Source of the DNA: CANJJB01 sp964449295
GTDB lineage: Bacteria > Chlamydiota > Chlamydiia > Chlamydiales > Rhabdochlamydiaceae
Assembly (NCBI GenBank): GCA_964449295.1
Contig: CAYUZN010000001.1
Span: forward strand, 1-54,287
DNA: 54,287 nucleotides
Direction: 5' to 3'
Made by a program: the position numbers and the translations under genes. Positions 1 through 8,765 of the stretch are shown here, in pieces. Position 1 is the first letter of the stretch, and each line of letters starts with the position of its first letter. The notes beneath the pieces are model-generated. The model was not told the origin of the DNA, did no database searches, and was given only the letters and a program-made list of their open reading frames with translations.

Positions 1-1
1 C

Positions 2-1270
2 AAAGAGCTTAGCGAGACAACAAAGAACCTATTAAATCAAGCATGGACCCATCTTTCATCAACCACTCCCCTTTTAGGTCGATCTGAGGCTTTAATTCAA
101 TTCATTCGATGTTGCGTTAATTTAAAGGAAGACATGTTCGATGAGGAGATTAAAACACGTATTTCAAACCTACATAACAAGGTGGTAAACGAGGCACCTT
201 TAACAAACACTGATAATATTCGTTGTCTCATCAATTTAGCAAATTGCAGCTTCTACATGAAAGATAACGATACTATGAAGACGCAATTTGACGAAGCGAC
301 CTCTTTAGTAGTCTCCTTAAGGCCTGATAATGTTGACGGCTTACTTAAAGATCTTAATTCCGAGGCTTTTGTTTCTTATACAGAATTTAGTGAAAATGAC
401 TATGATGACTATCAAGACAAGGCATACGACTTTATAAAAGGTCTTCGTAACTCTTCTGAGGCAAAATACGGGAATAATGTTAATAACTCTAATATAAAAC
501 AAGCTGTATTGGCTTCATTTAAAATAGCCTCTCTTTATAAACACATAGGCTCTGGTACCACAGCAGAGAATATTATCGAAAATTTTTTAACATCCATTAA
601 TCAAAACACAGAGCTTCTGTTAACAAAAAGTCTATGTGCCAAAATCATCGAAGAAACAGGAAGCTCTTATTTAGAAGGGCTAACGCCTATCATTGAAACT
701 GTCATTAAGCAACTCTCTCCTACTGATTCAGATGATTTAGAGCTTGCTATCGATATCTTGAGGGTTTACCACGATGCTCGTAAGATGGACAAATTAGAAG
801 CATTTCTAAAAGATTATGTGAATCAAATAAAAACAAGTGATAGTCAACCTATCAACAAAATTATAAATCTGACTAGTTTATTATCTAGCCTATTTTTCAA
901 GGATTTAAATAATTCTGACAAAATAGTCTACTTACCTTATGCTCAACAAGAACTCATCATAAAGGCTATTCAAGAGTTAGCAGGCAACTTAGATAGCCCC
1001 TCTCTAAAGACGTTTATTCATCAGTTGGAAAGGATCTTAATCATGTTAGATGGCCAAAAAGGTCTTGATCTTCTTCAATTCTATGAAAGCCTGATCCGAG
1101 AAAAAATTCTTTCTCAGAGAGCCGCTTTGTCGAGAAACTATATGATTCATGCAGCTTGTGCAAGTGCGGTATTGACAACTCTAATCTTTTTCCCAGCAAT
1201 CGGCTTCCCGCTATCTAGTGCATTGTTAACACTTAACACTATAGTGCCTCTAAGAATCCCCCTAATTTGA
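2..1270 (+). CDS. Unknown protein, C-terminal part of a large family member (5' end outside window)
   Basis: The frame is open from base 2 with no stop before the ATG at 134, so the gene almost certainly begins left of the window. I do not recognise a family. The visible protein is mostly helical and polar, with a hydrophobic C-terminal stretch after the conserved sequence SRNYMIHAA. It aligns along its length with the two ORFs that follow (1326-2618 and 2619-3368), which together look like a full-length paralog. Shared segments include INLA.SSF.M, LLS.LFFK and AQQ..I..AI.ELAG. Low-complexity helical repeats with a hydrophobic end would suit a membrane-associated or secreted chlamydial protein, but that is inference. 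Function unknown. Confidence 0.75.
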   Translation, partial: KELSETTKNLLNQAWTHLSSTTPLLGRSEALIQFIRCCVNLKEDMFDEEIKTRISNLHNKVVNEAPLTNTDNIRCLINLANCSFYMKDNDTMKTQFDEATSLVVSLRPDNVDGLLKDLNSEAFVSYTEFSENDYDDYQDKAYDFIKGLRNSSEAKYGNNVNNSNIKQAVLASFKIASLYKHIGSGTTAENIIENFLTSINQNTELLLTKSLCAKIIEETGSSYLEGLTPIIETVIKQLSPTDSDDLELAIDILRVYHDARKMDKLEAFLKDYVNQIKTSDSQPINKIINLTSLLSSLFFKDLNNSDKIVYLPYAQQELIIKAIQELAGNLDSPSLKTFIHQLERILIMLDGQKGLDLLQFYESLIREKILSQRAALSRNYMIHAACASAVLTTLIFFPAIGFPLSSALLTLNTIVPLRIPLI

Positions 1271-1325
1271 TTGCAAATTTTAGAAATTATTAATAAGCTA
1301 TACCCCAATATCAAAGGAGTCTAAA

Positions 1326-2618
1326 ATGGGACCATCACTTGTGTCAAATGCTAGTGTTCATGCGTTAACCGTTGCTCCCTCTTCTACTTTCGATCAACTC
1401 TCCTCTCTGGCTTTGAAAATTAAACACTCTATAACTCCATTTTTTAAACAACTTTTGAATCACCTCCCTCTGATAATCACAGGCACTACTGCTGCCTATA
1501 TGATTTATCATTCATGGCACTTAAGGCAAACCAACTATGTTCCGACGCTAAACGATAGCTTTAAAGAAAAAAAATGCCGAGCGCTACTGAGAAATCCCAA
1601 TCAAATACCGACAGCCTTAACATTGTTTCGAACCATAAAAAATCCAAGTTCAAGTCTTCAATATTCAATTCTTCCACATGTGATTGATGATAAACGTATG
1701 GTGGAAACAATATGTCACCGTCTTTCTGACTATTATTATATGCTTAAAGCCTCCGCATTATTAACTACAAAGTATCCCGAGAAAGCGAGCGAACTAAAAG
1801 AAAAGGCTTTTAAGACAGGTCTTACAGAAGCGTTAAACAGTCCTAAGAACTCAAAAATTGATTGCTTGCTTTCTCTTGCACGACACTTTAACTCTGATCC
1901 ACATAAATTCGAACAAATTGTAAAGGCAGCCTCTCCACTAAGAGGAATGTCATTAGCTCATAAAGTTGCCAATCTCTGTTCTTTGGCAAACCTATCTGCG
2001 GAGAGTCAAGACAACCGATTTAATATGATAACACAAGACATTTTACAAGACGTGCTGAAAATTATTCCGCAAGAATCTGACGTGTTAGCTCAATCTTACT
2101 CCTTAAGACGATTGACTCACTGCTACTGCAAATTAAATCAAAAAACACACACTGATACTATTAATAACCTTATTTCAAGCATGCACCATAAAGTCTTTGA
2201 AGAGACATCTTTAAAAGCCAAAGACAAGGCTCTTATTTTGATCAATTTAGCCCACAGCTCTTTCCATATGCAAAGTAACGCTCTTATGCGCCAGCAATTT
2301 AATGACGCTAGAAACATCTTATCCTCATTAAATCTTGAAGAGATCTCTGACCTTATTCAAAATCTTAATCTCGATTCTTCTGACATTTCCACGGAATCTT
2401 ATGCACAAGAGGCAGAACAATTTCTAGACACTCTGGGTTTGAATTACAAGAAAAAATATGCAGACTGGCAACAACAAAAGCTAAATGAGCAAGATGATAG
2501 ATTGAATCAAATTGTCACTGAGACATCTGCCCTTAGACATGGCAATCTTTCCTCAACAATAAATACAGCTACTGATGACTCTAAGGATTTGAAGGAAAAA
2601 GAACGAGTGGCAGTTTAA
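1326..2618 (+). CDS. Unknown membrane-associated protein, N-terminal part of a split paralog
   Basis: A 430-residue reading frame with a good ribosome site (AAAGGAG a few bases before the ATG). One hydrophobic helix lies near residues 48-64 (PLIITGTTAAYMIY); the rest is polar and probably helical. From about residue 290 it aligns with the partial gene at 2-1270. It ends at a TAA followed directly by ATG of the next frame. At that point the upstream paralog reads through (KQAVLASFKIASLYKH), whereas here the sequence is VAV, stop, MKMASLFKQ. The two ORFs are therefore probably one ancestral gene of about 680 codons broken by an in-frame stop. Translational restart at the abutting ATG could still yield both halves. 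Function unknown. Confidence 0.6.
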   Translation: MGPSLVSNASVHALTVAPSSTFDQLSSLALKIKHSITPFFKQLLNHLPLIITGTTAAYMIYHSWHLRQTNYVPTLNDSFKEKKCRALLRNPNQIPTALTLFRTIKNPSSSLQYSILPHVIDDKRMVETICHRLSDYYYMLKASALLTTKYPEKASELKEKAFKTGLTEALNSPKNSKIDCLLSLARHFNSDPHKFEQIVKAASPLRGMSLAHKVANLCSLANLSAESQDNRFNMITQDILQDVLKIIPQESDVLAQSYSLRRLTHCYCKLNQKTHTDTINNLISSMHHKVFEETSLKAKDKALILINLAHSSFHMQSNALMRQQFNDARNILSSLNLEEISDLIQNLNLDSSDISTESYAQEAEQFLDTLGLNYKKKYADWQQQKLNEQDDRLNQIVTETSALRHGNLSSTINTATDDSKDLKEKERVAV

Positions 2619-3368
2619 ATGAAAATGGCCTCTCTCTTCAAACAAATACGCAGTAACGAGCATGCAAACAAATATGCAACAAAAGCTTTGCAAGTCATCA
2701 ACAAAAATAAGAACCTCGAAGTAGACACAAACTTATACTCAAAAATCATCCAACATGCAGAAGACTCTCCATTAGAAAATGTAGAACAAATGATTGAAAA
2801 CACCTGCAAACAAACCTTTCCAGTTGAGCTAGAACTTGCCGTCAATATTATCACTTTTTACTACAACAAGAATGAGATTGAAAAATTAGAAAAATTTCTA
2901 AAAAATCATGTGAATAAAATAAAAGCAATGGAAAGTACTCCTATTGAAAAAATCATAAGTCTGACTGGTTTATTATCGACTCTATTTTTTAAAAGCCGAA
3001 CTGAGTCTGAACAAATAGCCTACTTACCTGATGCTCAACAAAAAATAATCCTAGAGGCAATTAAAGAGTTAGCCGGCCAGTTAAATAGCACCTCAATAAC
3101 TGTGTTTATTGATATGTTGGAAAGGATTTTGACAACAATAGAGAGCAAAAACGGTCTCCACTTTATTCAATTCTGCGAAGATCTCATTCGGGGGAAAACC
3201 CTTTCGCACAGGATCTCGATTTCTAGAAATTATATGATCCATGCGGCTGTCACAGGCTCGGTAGTCATAACCCAAATCTTTTTCCCACACCTTAGATTAT
3301 TGGGATGCGGTCTATTACCAGCACTTCATGCTATAGCACCTCTAAAAAACCATTCCTGGATCGCTTAA
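2619..3368 (+). CDS. C-terminal half of the split unknown paralog
   Basis: This 249-residue frame starts at the ATG directly after the TAA of the upstream frame and lies in the same phase, so no frameshift is needed to join them. It aligns throughout with the C-terminal 260 residues of the partial gene at 2-1270, including LLSTLFFK, YLPDAQQ..I..AIKELAG and SRNYMIHAA followed by a hydrophobic tail. Either it is produced by translational restart at the TAAATG junction, or it is the dead end of a pseudogene. Retention of similarity on both sides of the stop suggests the event is recent or the product is still used. No catalytic motif is visible. Confidence 0.55.
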   Translation: MKMASLFKQIRSNEHANKYATKALQVINKNKNLEVDTNLYSKIIQHAEDSPLENVEQMIENTCKQTFPVELELAVNIITFYYNKNEIEKLEKFLKNHVNKIKAMESTPIEKIISLTGLLSTLFFKSRTESEQIAYLPDAQQKIILEAIKELAGQLNSTSITVFIDMLERILTTIESKNGLHFIQFCEDLIRGKTLSHRISISRNYMIHAAVTGSVVITQIFFPHLRLLGCGLLPALHAIAPLKNHSWIA

Positions 3369-3376
3369 ATGGACAT

Positions 3377-4294
3377 TTATGATCTAAATTCTAATTTAAG
3401 TCCCTTTTGAGTGGCCTGTTGCAAAACCTTTTCCCAAGCTTCTTTATGTTGAACACCCTTTATAGAAACTTTTTGATTTGCACCTAATTTTGTGAGGCAT
3501 GTAGGAGGATTTTGCTTATCTTGAAATGGAAGATCTTCAAAGCAAAAACAGCAGCCTTTTGGGAGTTCGTCTATATAATCCAAAAAATCTAAATCGTTAG
3601 AATAAAAACGAATTGATAGGGGAGAATCATCTGAGGAGCGATTAATAAGAGGAACGCTTTGTAAGCACTTATTAAGACTCGTTAGGCATGGGGAAAACTC
3701 TTCTTTCGGAAGCTCCTGAAAATCAAAACTAAGGTACTCGAGTTTTGGACATTGTCTTAAATCCGGCAGCACAGCACTCTTATCAGACAAACTAAACCAA
3801 ACATACTTCAAAAGAGGAGCTTCGAAATAAGAAATTCTAGAATCGTTAATGTGAAGTTCCTGTATTGTTTCGGAATTAATTTTTTGCAAATTATTACAAC
3901 CTGTAATATCAAGTTTTTCGACTTTTAATTTAGAAACATCCGTAAGGTTAGGACAGCCTGTAATTTTTATATTAGTTACTCCTTCTGGTATTTGTGAGAT
4001 CATCTTTTCACTAAGAGTTCTGCCTATCAAATTAGACAGTCTAAGCTCTTTGGAATCTTCTTGTGGATTTCCGAAATCATCGATAGCTTTTTGTATCCTA
4101 GCATTATCATGATTATTTACATCTGTATAGGCGTGCTTTAAAGCTATTTTGAGCGCGCCAATAACAACAATGGCTACAGCTAGAGCACTTAGAGCGACTA
4201 AGGAAATTCTTTTGTTTAATTCAGAAGTGATAAACTCATAAATTGTTTTACTGCTGGTTGTGACTAATAGATTGACTTCAATAGGTGATATCAT
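3377..4294 (-). CDS. Membrane-anchored leucine-rich-repeat-like protein
   Basis: A 305-residue protein with one strong transmembrane helix near residues 30-52 (ISLVALSALAVAIVVIG). A longer C-terminal region carries irregular leucine-rich repeats of the form LKVEKLDITGCNNLQKI and CPKLEYLSFDF. The repeat style (x-L-x-x-L-x-I-x-x-C/N) resembles bacterial and effector LRRs, which normally mediate protein binding. It is a tandem paralog of the gene at 4321-5217: the anchor segment SELNKRISLVAL and the repeats align, and only 26 bases separate the two. A single N-terminal helix followed by a soluble repeat domain suggests an inner-membrane or secreted-and-inserted protein. Target and localisation are not visible. 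Confidence 0.6.
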   Translation of the reverse strand: MISPIEVNLLVTTSSKTIYEFITSELNKRISLVALSALAVAIVVIGALKIALKHAYTDVNNHDNARIQKAIDDFGNPQEDSKELRLSNLIGRTLSEKMISQIPEGVTNIKITGCPNLTDVSKLKVEKLDITGCNNLQKINSETIQELHINDSRISYFEAPLLKYVWFSLSDKSAVLPDLRQCPKLEYLSFDFQELPKEEFSPCLTSLNKCLQSVPLINRSSDDSPLSIRFYSNDLDFLDYIDELPKGCCFCFEDLPFQDKQNPPTCLTKLGANQKVSIKGVQHKEAWEKVLQQATQKGLKLEFRS

Positions 4295-4320
4295 AATAAA
4301 ATCCTTGTGTTATCGATGTT

Positions 4321-5217
4321 CTAACCATAAAAACAAATGTTAAAGTCTAATATAAATTTATGGTCTGGAATGACTTTTTCTAAAACAGTTTTCCAATTTT
4401 CGAGATCTTTAGAAGGACAATGTATAGCCAGTGTACAAGTTGAGTCTAATTTTTTGATGCAGTCTGGAAGTGTGAGATTATTAAAATCCTTAATTTTAAT
4501 ACGATCCAAGACAACCTTACACTTGCTTGGAAGGTTGTCTATATAATCCAAAGACTCTAAACCTCGAGCACGAATTTTAATGGTTGTAAGATGAGACTCT
4601 TTCAAGTATTGATTAAGGCCGTCTAAGAATGCCTGAGGGGAATTTTTTGAAAAATTCAACTCAAGAGATGAGAGTTTTGGGCATTCGAGTCTCTTTGGGA
4701 AAAAGACTTCCTTAGAAGAGGCCACACAAATTGTGAGCTCTTCTAGAACAGGGGCTATCAAACAATCAAGTCTATCACAATCATATATTGAAAGTGATTC
4801 TACTTTAGATAAGTTAATTACTTCTAGACGAGGGCACTTTTCAACCGTAAGACCCGTAAGTTGGGGAAAAGTGGAAATTTCCTTAAGATCAGGGCACTCT
4901 TTAATCTCAATAAATGTATGTCCAGATATTTTTGAAATCATTTCTTTAGGAAAAGCTCTCAGCATGAGATTAGAGAGAGTAAGGGTACCATATTGCTTAG
5001 TCCTGATAGCTTCTTTTAATATATGATTATTATAATTACCTATATCAGCCTGAACACGCCTTAAAGAAAGGGTAAGCACGCCAATAACAACAAGGGCTAC
5101 AGCTAGGATTGTGAGAGCAACCAAAGAGATTCTTTTATTTAATTCAGGAGTTATAGATATAGACAGTGCTTGAGGAGCTTGAGCTATTAATTGCCTTAGC
5201 TGAATAGTTGATGTCAT
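4321..5217 (-). CDS. Membrane-anchored leucine-rich-repeat-like protein (tandem paralog)
   Basis: A 298-residue paralog of the next gene downstream. The hydrophobic anchor lies near residues 28-50 (ISLVALTILAVALVVIG) after the shared PELNKRIS segment. Repeats such as CPDLKEISTFPQLTGL, CPRLEVINLSKVESL and CPKLSSLELNF follow. A good AAGGAG ribosome site lies a few bases before the ATG at 5217. The two genes form a tandem duplication read in the same direction, probably one transcription unit. The repeats look like LRRs by eye, but the consensus is weak and a profile search would be needed to name the subfamily. No enzyme motif is seen. Confidence 0.6.
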   Translation of the reverse strand: MTSTIQLRQLIAQAPQALSISITPELNKRISLVALTILAVALVVIGVLTLSLRRVQADIGNYNNHILKEAIRTKQYGTLTLSNLMLRAFPKEMISKISGHTFIEIKECPDLKEISTFPQLTGLTVEKCPRLEVINLSKVESLSIYDCDRLDCLIAPVLEELTICVASSKEVFFPKRLECPKLSSLELNFSKNSPQAFLDGLNQYLKESHLTTIKIRARGLESLDYIDNLPSKCKVVLDRIKIKDFNNLTLPDCIKKLDSTCTLAIHCPSKDLENWKTVLEKVIPDHKFILDFNICFYG

Positions 5218-5272
5218 GATAATCTCCTTATTTCTTGATTTTTTTTGCTCTTAAAAACAGCTTCAAGGTGCC

Positions 5273-6175
5273 TCATAAAACCTCATTGCTTAGAATTGAT
5301 AGCCTCTTTTCTTTAGAGGTTATTTTAGAGAGATAAGCACTATACTCATTAGAGCCCATCTTTTGGGTAAGCGCTAGTAGTTTTTCATAGGTAATAAAAC
5401 CCATTTGGTAAGCAATTTCTTCTAGGCAAGCAATTTTGATCCCTTGTCTGTCTTGAATAGTTTGAACATAGAGAGAGGCATGTTGCAAAGCTTCATGAGT
5501 GCCAGTGTCGAGCCAAGCAAAACCTCTTTCTAGAAGGTGGACATGTAAGTAACCGCGCTTGAGATATGTGGTATTGATATCGGTAATTTCAAGCTCTCCT
5601 CGAAAAGAAGGTTTGAGGGATTTGGCAATCTCAACCACTGTATTATCATAGAAATAAAGACCTGTGACAGCGTAAGAAGAGGGGGGTGTTTTTGGTTTTT
5701 CAATAAGGCTTTTAGGCCTTCCTTGTTCATCAAATTCTATCACTCCATACCGTTCAGGATCTTTCACTTCATAGCCAAAAATAATCGCTCCCTCTTCGAG
5801 GTTTTTGCAGCGTTTTAAGACAAAGGGGAGTTGTTCTCCATAGAAGATGTTATCGCCGAGGACAAGTGCCACACTGTCTTCTCCAATGAACTTTTCTCCG
5901 ATGATAAACGCTTGCGCAATCCCTTCTGGTTCTGGTTGCGGGAGGTAAGTCAAGCGAAGGCCCAGATGAGAGCCATCTCCAAAGATGCGCTCAAACCGTG
6001 GCAAATCATTGGGTGTTGAAATGATAAGAATTTCTTGAATTCCTGCGTACATTAACACAGAAAGGGGGTAGTAAATCATCGGCTTATCATAGACGGGAAG
6101 AAGTTGTTTACATGTAGCAATCGTGAGTGGATGCAATCTTGTCCCTCTACCACCTGCCAAGATAATACCTTTCAT
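5273..6175 (-). CDS. rfbA: Glucose-1-phosphate thymidylyltransferase
   Basis: RmlA/RfbA joins glucose-1-phosphate and dTTP to make dTDP-glucose, the first step towards dTDP-rhamnose. The N-terminal signature KGIILAGGRGTRLHPLT is complete, and YDKPMIYYPL, LGDNIFYG, VIEFDEQGRPKSLIEKPK and ITDIN are all present. The length (300 residues) is normal for the family. I start at the ATG at 6175 because AAGGAG lies five bases upstream; the GTG at 6181 would sit on top of that site. The gene overlaps nothing but follows accC by two bases, so it is the last gene of the operon. The partners rfbB, rfbC and rfbD are not in this window, so the end product cannot be deduced here. Confidence 0.93.
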   Translation of the reverse strand: MKGIILAGGRGTRLHPLTIATCKQLLPVYDKPMIYYPLSVLMYAGIQEILIISTPNDLPRFERIFGDGSHLGLRLTYLPQPEPEGIAQAFIIGEKFIGEDSVALVLGDNIFYGEQLPFVLKRCKNLEEGAIIFGYEVKDPERYGVIEFDEQGRPKSLIEKPKTPPSSYAVTGLYFYDNTVVEIAKSLKPSFRGELEITDINTTYLKRGYLHVHLLERGFAWLDTGTHEALQHASLYVQTIQDRQGIKIACLEEIAYQMGFITYEKLLALTQKMGSNEYSAYLSKITSKEKRLSILSNEVL

Positions 6176-6177
6176 GA

Positions 6178-7545
6178 TCACTCCTTAGAATCGTTAAAGA
6201 TGTAGCCTTCTGAGATGAGCTGATCAATGTAGGTGATGCAATAATCATTACTTAAGAACTTTTTATCATTCAGCATATGGAGATGAAAAGGGATAGTTGA
6301 ATGCACACCTCCTATATGAAACTCTTTCAAAGCTCTTTTGGCAACTTGGATAGCTTCTTGCCTTGTTTTTCCTGTCACAATCAACTTGGCAATCATCGAA
6401 TCATAATTAGGGGGGATACGATAACCGGAATAACATGCGCTATCAACACGTACATGAGGCCCACCTGGTGGGATATAATATTCAAGTTGTCCAGGAGACG
6501 GGGTAAAGTTTCTGGCTGGATCTTCGGCATTGATGCGAAATTGAATGACATGTCCTTTGGGAGCAAGATCTTTTTGTCTCAGTGTGAGTTTCTCGCCCAT
6601 AGCAATTTTAATCTGTTCACGGACAAGATCAACGCCTGTGAGCTCTTCTGTGACTGTATGTTCCACTTGAATGCGTGTATTGACTTCCATGAAGTAGAAG
6701 TTTTTGTCTTCATCGAGTAAAAACTCAACTGTGCCAGCTGAATAGTAGCCAGCTGCTTTGACAATCGCCACTGCAGCTTCTCCTATTTTTTTGCGGAGAG
6801 AGTCGGTTAAAATAGGGCTAGGCGCTTCTTCGATGAGTTTTTGACGGCGTCTTTGAATTGTGCAATCTCTTTCAAAGAGATAAAGATAGTGACCGTGCTT
6901 ATCTCCTATGATCTGGATCTCGATATGGCGAGGATTAACAATCATCTTTTCTAGATAAACATCAGGATTGTTGAAGCTGGCTTCAGCTTCACTTCTGGCT
7001 GCTGCAAATTGTCTGACAAACTCATCAGGATTATGAGCAATCCGGATGCCTTTCCCTCCTCCACCTGCGCAGGCTTTAATGAAAATAGGAAATCCTAAGC
7101 GTTTAGCTTCTTTAAGACCTTCTTGAGGTGTTGTGACAATCCCATTGGAACCTGGAATCACGGGACATTTAACGCTTTTAGCAGTAGCCTTGGCTTTTGC
7201 TTTATCACCCAGTAGCGTGATGGCTTGTGGAGACGGACCAATGAAATTAATCCCACAACTTTCACAAATTGAGGCAAAGCTCGCGTTTTCTGATAAAAAA
7301 CCATAACCTGGATGAACGGCATCGGCACCTGTAATTTCACAGGCAGACAAGATGTTAGAGACTTTCAAATACGATTTTTGTGAAGGAGCTTCTCCAATAC
7401 AAATCGCTTCATCAGCTTGAAGCACATGAAGGGCTTCTGCATCGGCTTGCGAGTAGACGGCAACTGTTTGAAGGCCTAAATCATGACACGCTCTAATGAT
7501 GCGAACGGCAATTTCGCCTCTGTTAGCAATTAAGACTTTCTTCAT
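6178..7545 (-). CDS. accC: Acetyl-CoA carboxylase, biotin carboxylase subunit
   Basis: AccC carboxylates the biotin on AccB with ATP and bicarbonate, the first half-reaction of malonyl-CoA synthesis. The protein (455 residues from the ATG at 7545) begins MKKVLIANRGEIAVRI. It shows VHPGYGFLSENA, the ATP-grasp glycine loop KACAGGGGKGIRI, the LIEEAPSP segment and FMEVNTRIQVEHTVTE. An upstream extension in the same frame would add seven residues that are not family-like. Immediately upstream of the start lies a palindromic element (7551-7709), and no clear ribosome site is visible before the ATG. The gene follows accB as in other chlamydiae (CT123-CT124). Confidence 0.95.
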   Translation of the reverse strand: MKKVLIANRGEIAVRIIRACHDLGLQTVAVYSQADAEALHVLQADEAICIGEAPSQKSYLKVSNILSACEITGADAVHPGYGFLSENASFASICESCGINFIGPSPQAITLLGDKAKAKATAKSVKCPVIPGSNGIVTTPQEGLKEAKRLGFPIFIKACAGGGGKGIRIAHNPDEFVRQFAAARSEAEASFNNPDVYLEKMIVNPRHIEIQIIGDKHGHYLYLFERDCTIQRRRQKLIEEAPSPILTDSLRKKIGEAAVAIVKAAGYYSAGTVEFLLDEDKNFYFMEVNTRIQVEHTVTEELTGVDLVREQIKIAMGEKLTLRQKDLAPKGHVIQFRINAEDPARNFTPSPGQLEYYIPPGGPHVRVDSACYSGYRIPPNYDSMIAKLIVTGKTRQEAIQVAKRALKEFHIGGVHSTIPFHLHMLNDKKFLSNDYCITYIDQLISEGYIFNDSKE

Positions 7546-7550
7546 ATATA

Positions 7551-7709
7551 CCAAATTAAATTGCAAATTTAGCTTTTCGACCGTGCCAAAACCTCTAGAT
7601 TTGACGATCGTAAAGAGGGTAGTATTAATTCAATACAACCCTCTTTACGATCGTTAAATCTAGAGAGTTTTCGCATAGGTCCAAAAGCCAAATTTTCAGT
7701 TTAATTGGG
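7551..7709. mobile_element. Palindromic TA-flanked element, copy 1 (MITE-like) between accB and accC
   Basis: A nearly complete inverted repeat about 159 bases long with no coding capacity. The core TTTGACGATCGTAAAGAGGG (7600-7619) pairs with 7639-7658 around a short loop. Outer arms (CCAAATTAAATTG at 7551 against CAGTTTAATTGGG ending at 7709) also pair. Each end abuts the dinucleotide TA (7549-7550 and 7710-7711), as expected for a target duplication of IS630/Tc1-type MITEs. The core recurs at 27837-28007 and 44134-44300. The element supplies the accB stop codon and stops five bases before the accC ATG. Its RNA would form a very stable hairpin between the two genes. Confidence 0.7.
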
Positions 7710-8195
7710 TATAACTCGAATTAATTTCGTTCCAAATTCGACAGGACCTGCATTCTCGACGTAAATTTCAGCAACTGTTCCACTCACACCTGCTTTCACT
7801 TCATTCATCACTTTCATCGCTTCGATAATGCAAACAATACTGTTTTCATCGACTTTGTCTCCTACTTTAATAAAAGGAGGATCATCAGGAGAAGGGCCCG
7901 TATAAAAAGTTCCTACCATAGGAGAATTGACAATTTTACCAGGTTCTGTTTTTTTCGCTTGAGAGGCTTCATTATGATGAGTGCTATGCTCCAACTTATG
8001 AGGAATATGAGGAACAGGAATCTTAACTTCGGGGTGGTGATAGTAGCTAGGGGGCGGCGTATGAGGTGGAGGCACAACTTCCCCTTCTTGCTCTAGCTCT
8101 AATTCATAATCTTTATCTTTAATACGAAGCTTTTTCATGCCTGCTTTTTCCATAGCAGCCATTAACTCTTTAATCTGCTTTAAATCCACAACCAC
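7701..8195 (-). CDS. accB: Acetyl-CoA carboxylase, biotin carboxyl carrier protein
   Basis: AccB carries biotin between the biotin carboxylase (AccC) and the carboxyltransferase. The 164-residue protein has the usual N-terminal helix (MVVDLKQIKELMAAMEKAG), a Pro/His-rich linker (PPPHTPPPSYYHHP) and a C-terminal biotinyl domain. That domain contains VGTFYTGPSPDDPPFIKVGD and the biotinylation motif IEAMKVMNEV, whose lysine is the attachment site. It lies six bases after efp and before accC, the same order as in Chlamydia. The final residues and the TAA fall inside the palindromic element at 7551-7709, so the extreme C terminus has probably been rewritten by that insertion. Confidence 0.95.
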   Translation of the reverse strand: MVVDLKQIKELMAAMEKAGMKKLRIKDKDYELELEQEGEVVPPPHTPPPSYYHHPEVKIPVPHIPHKLEHSTHHNEASQAKKTEPGKIVNSPMVGTFYTGPSPDDPPFIKVGDKVDENSIVCIIEAMKVMNEVKAGVSGTVAEIYVENAGPVEFGTKLIRVIPN

Positions 8196-8201
8196 ATCTC
8201 C

Positions 8202-8765
8202 TTATACTCGTTGTACATACTCTCTTGTATGCGTGTCGACTTTGATGATATCTCCTGATTCCACAAATAAGGGAACATCTAATTTAGCACCTGATTCTAA
8301 AAAGGCTGTTTTAGTTGTATTGCCCATCGGATTAGACGCTTGGGCCGTCTCTGTTTTAACGACCATGATTTCTAAAAATTGTGGTAATTCAACTGAAAAA
8401 ACAGTCTCTCCATAAAATACAGCTTTAACTTCCGTGCCTTCTTTCAAAAAATGAACTTTATCGCTAATCACATCTGCGGGAACCAAGACCTGCTCTAAAC
8501 TACCGACATCTAAAAAGAGGTAATCTTGCCCTTCGAGATAGAGATATTCGAGTTTTTTCTCTAAAAGTGCGATATCTTGAACAGCTTGCCCTACTTTAAA
8601 ATTTTTCTCAATGATCTCTTCTGTGATCAAATTTTTCAGTTTTGTTTTGATGAAGGGATTACCCTTAGCCACCGTGACTTTCACACACGATTCAACACGA
8701 TATACCTTACCCTCTATCGAAATCGTCATCCCTGGCGTAATCTGATCTGTTTTAGCACCTATCAT
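8202..8765 (-). CDS. efp: Elongation factor P
   Basis: EF-P binds between the ribosomal P and E sites and relieves stalling at polyproline stretches. The 187-residue length and three-barrel layout are typical. The domain I loop reads VAKGNPFIKTKL, with the lysine at the position that is modified in many bacteria. The C-terminal part (GNTTKTAFLESGAKLDVPLFVESGD) is the usual EF-P end signature region. Start and upstream HAD stop overlap as ATGA, so translation is probably coupled. Chlamydiae normally have two efp genes; the position next to accB-accC marks this as the equivalent of efp1 (CT122). IF2 in this window has proline-rich stretches, a possible client, but that link is inference. Confidence 0.93.
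   Translation of the reverse strand: MIGAKTDQITPGMTISIEGKVYRVESCVKVTVAKGNPFIKTKLKNLITEEIIEKNFKVGQAVQDIALLEKKLEYLYLEGQDYLFLDVGSLEQVLVPADVISDKVHFLKEGTEVKAVFYGETVFSVELPQFLEIMVVKTETAQASNPMGNTTKTAFLESGAKLDVPLFVESGDIIKVDTHTREYVQRV

Noticed and set aside
6301..6720. 139-codon plus-strand ORF inside accC
   Set aside because: It is a shadow of the accC reading frame on the opposite strand.
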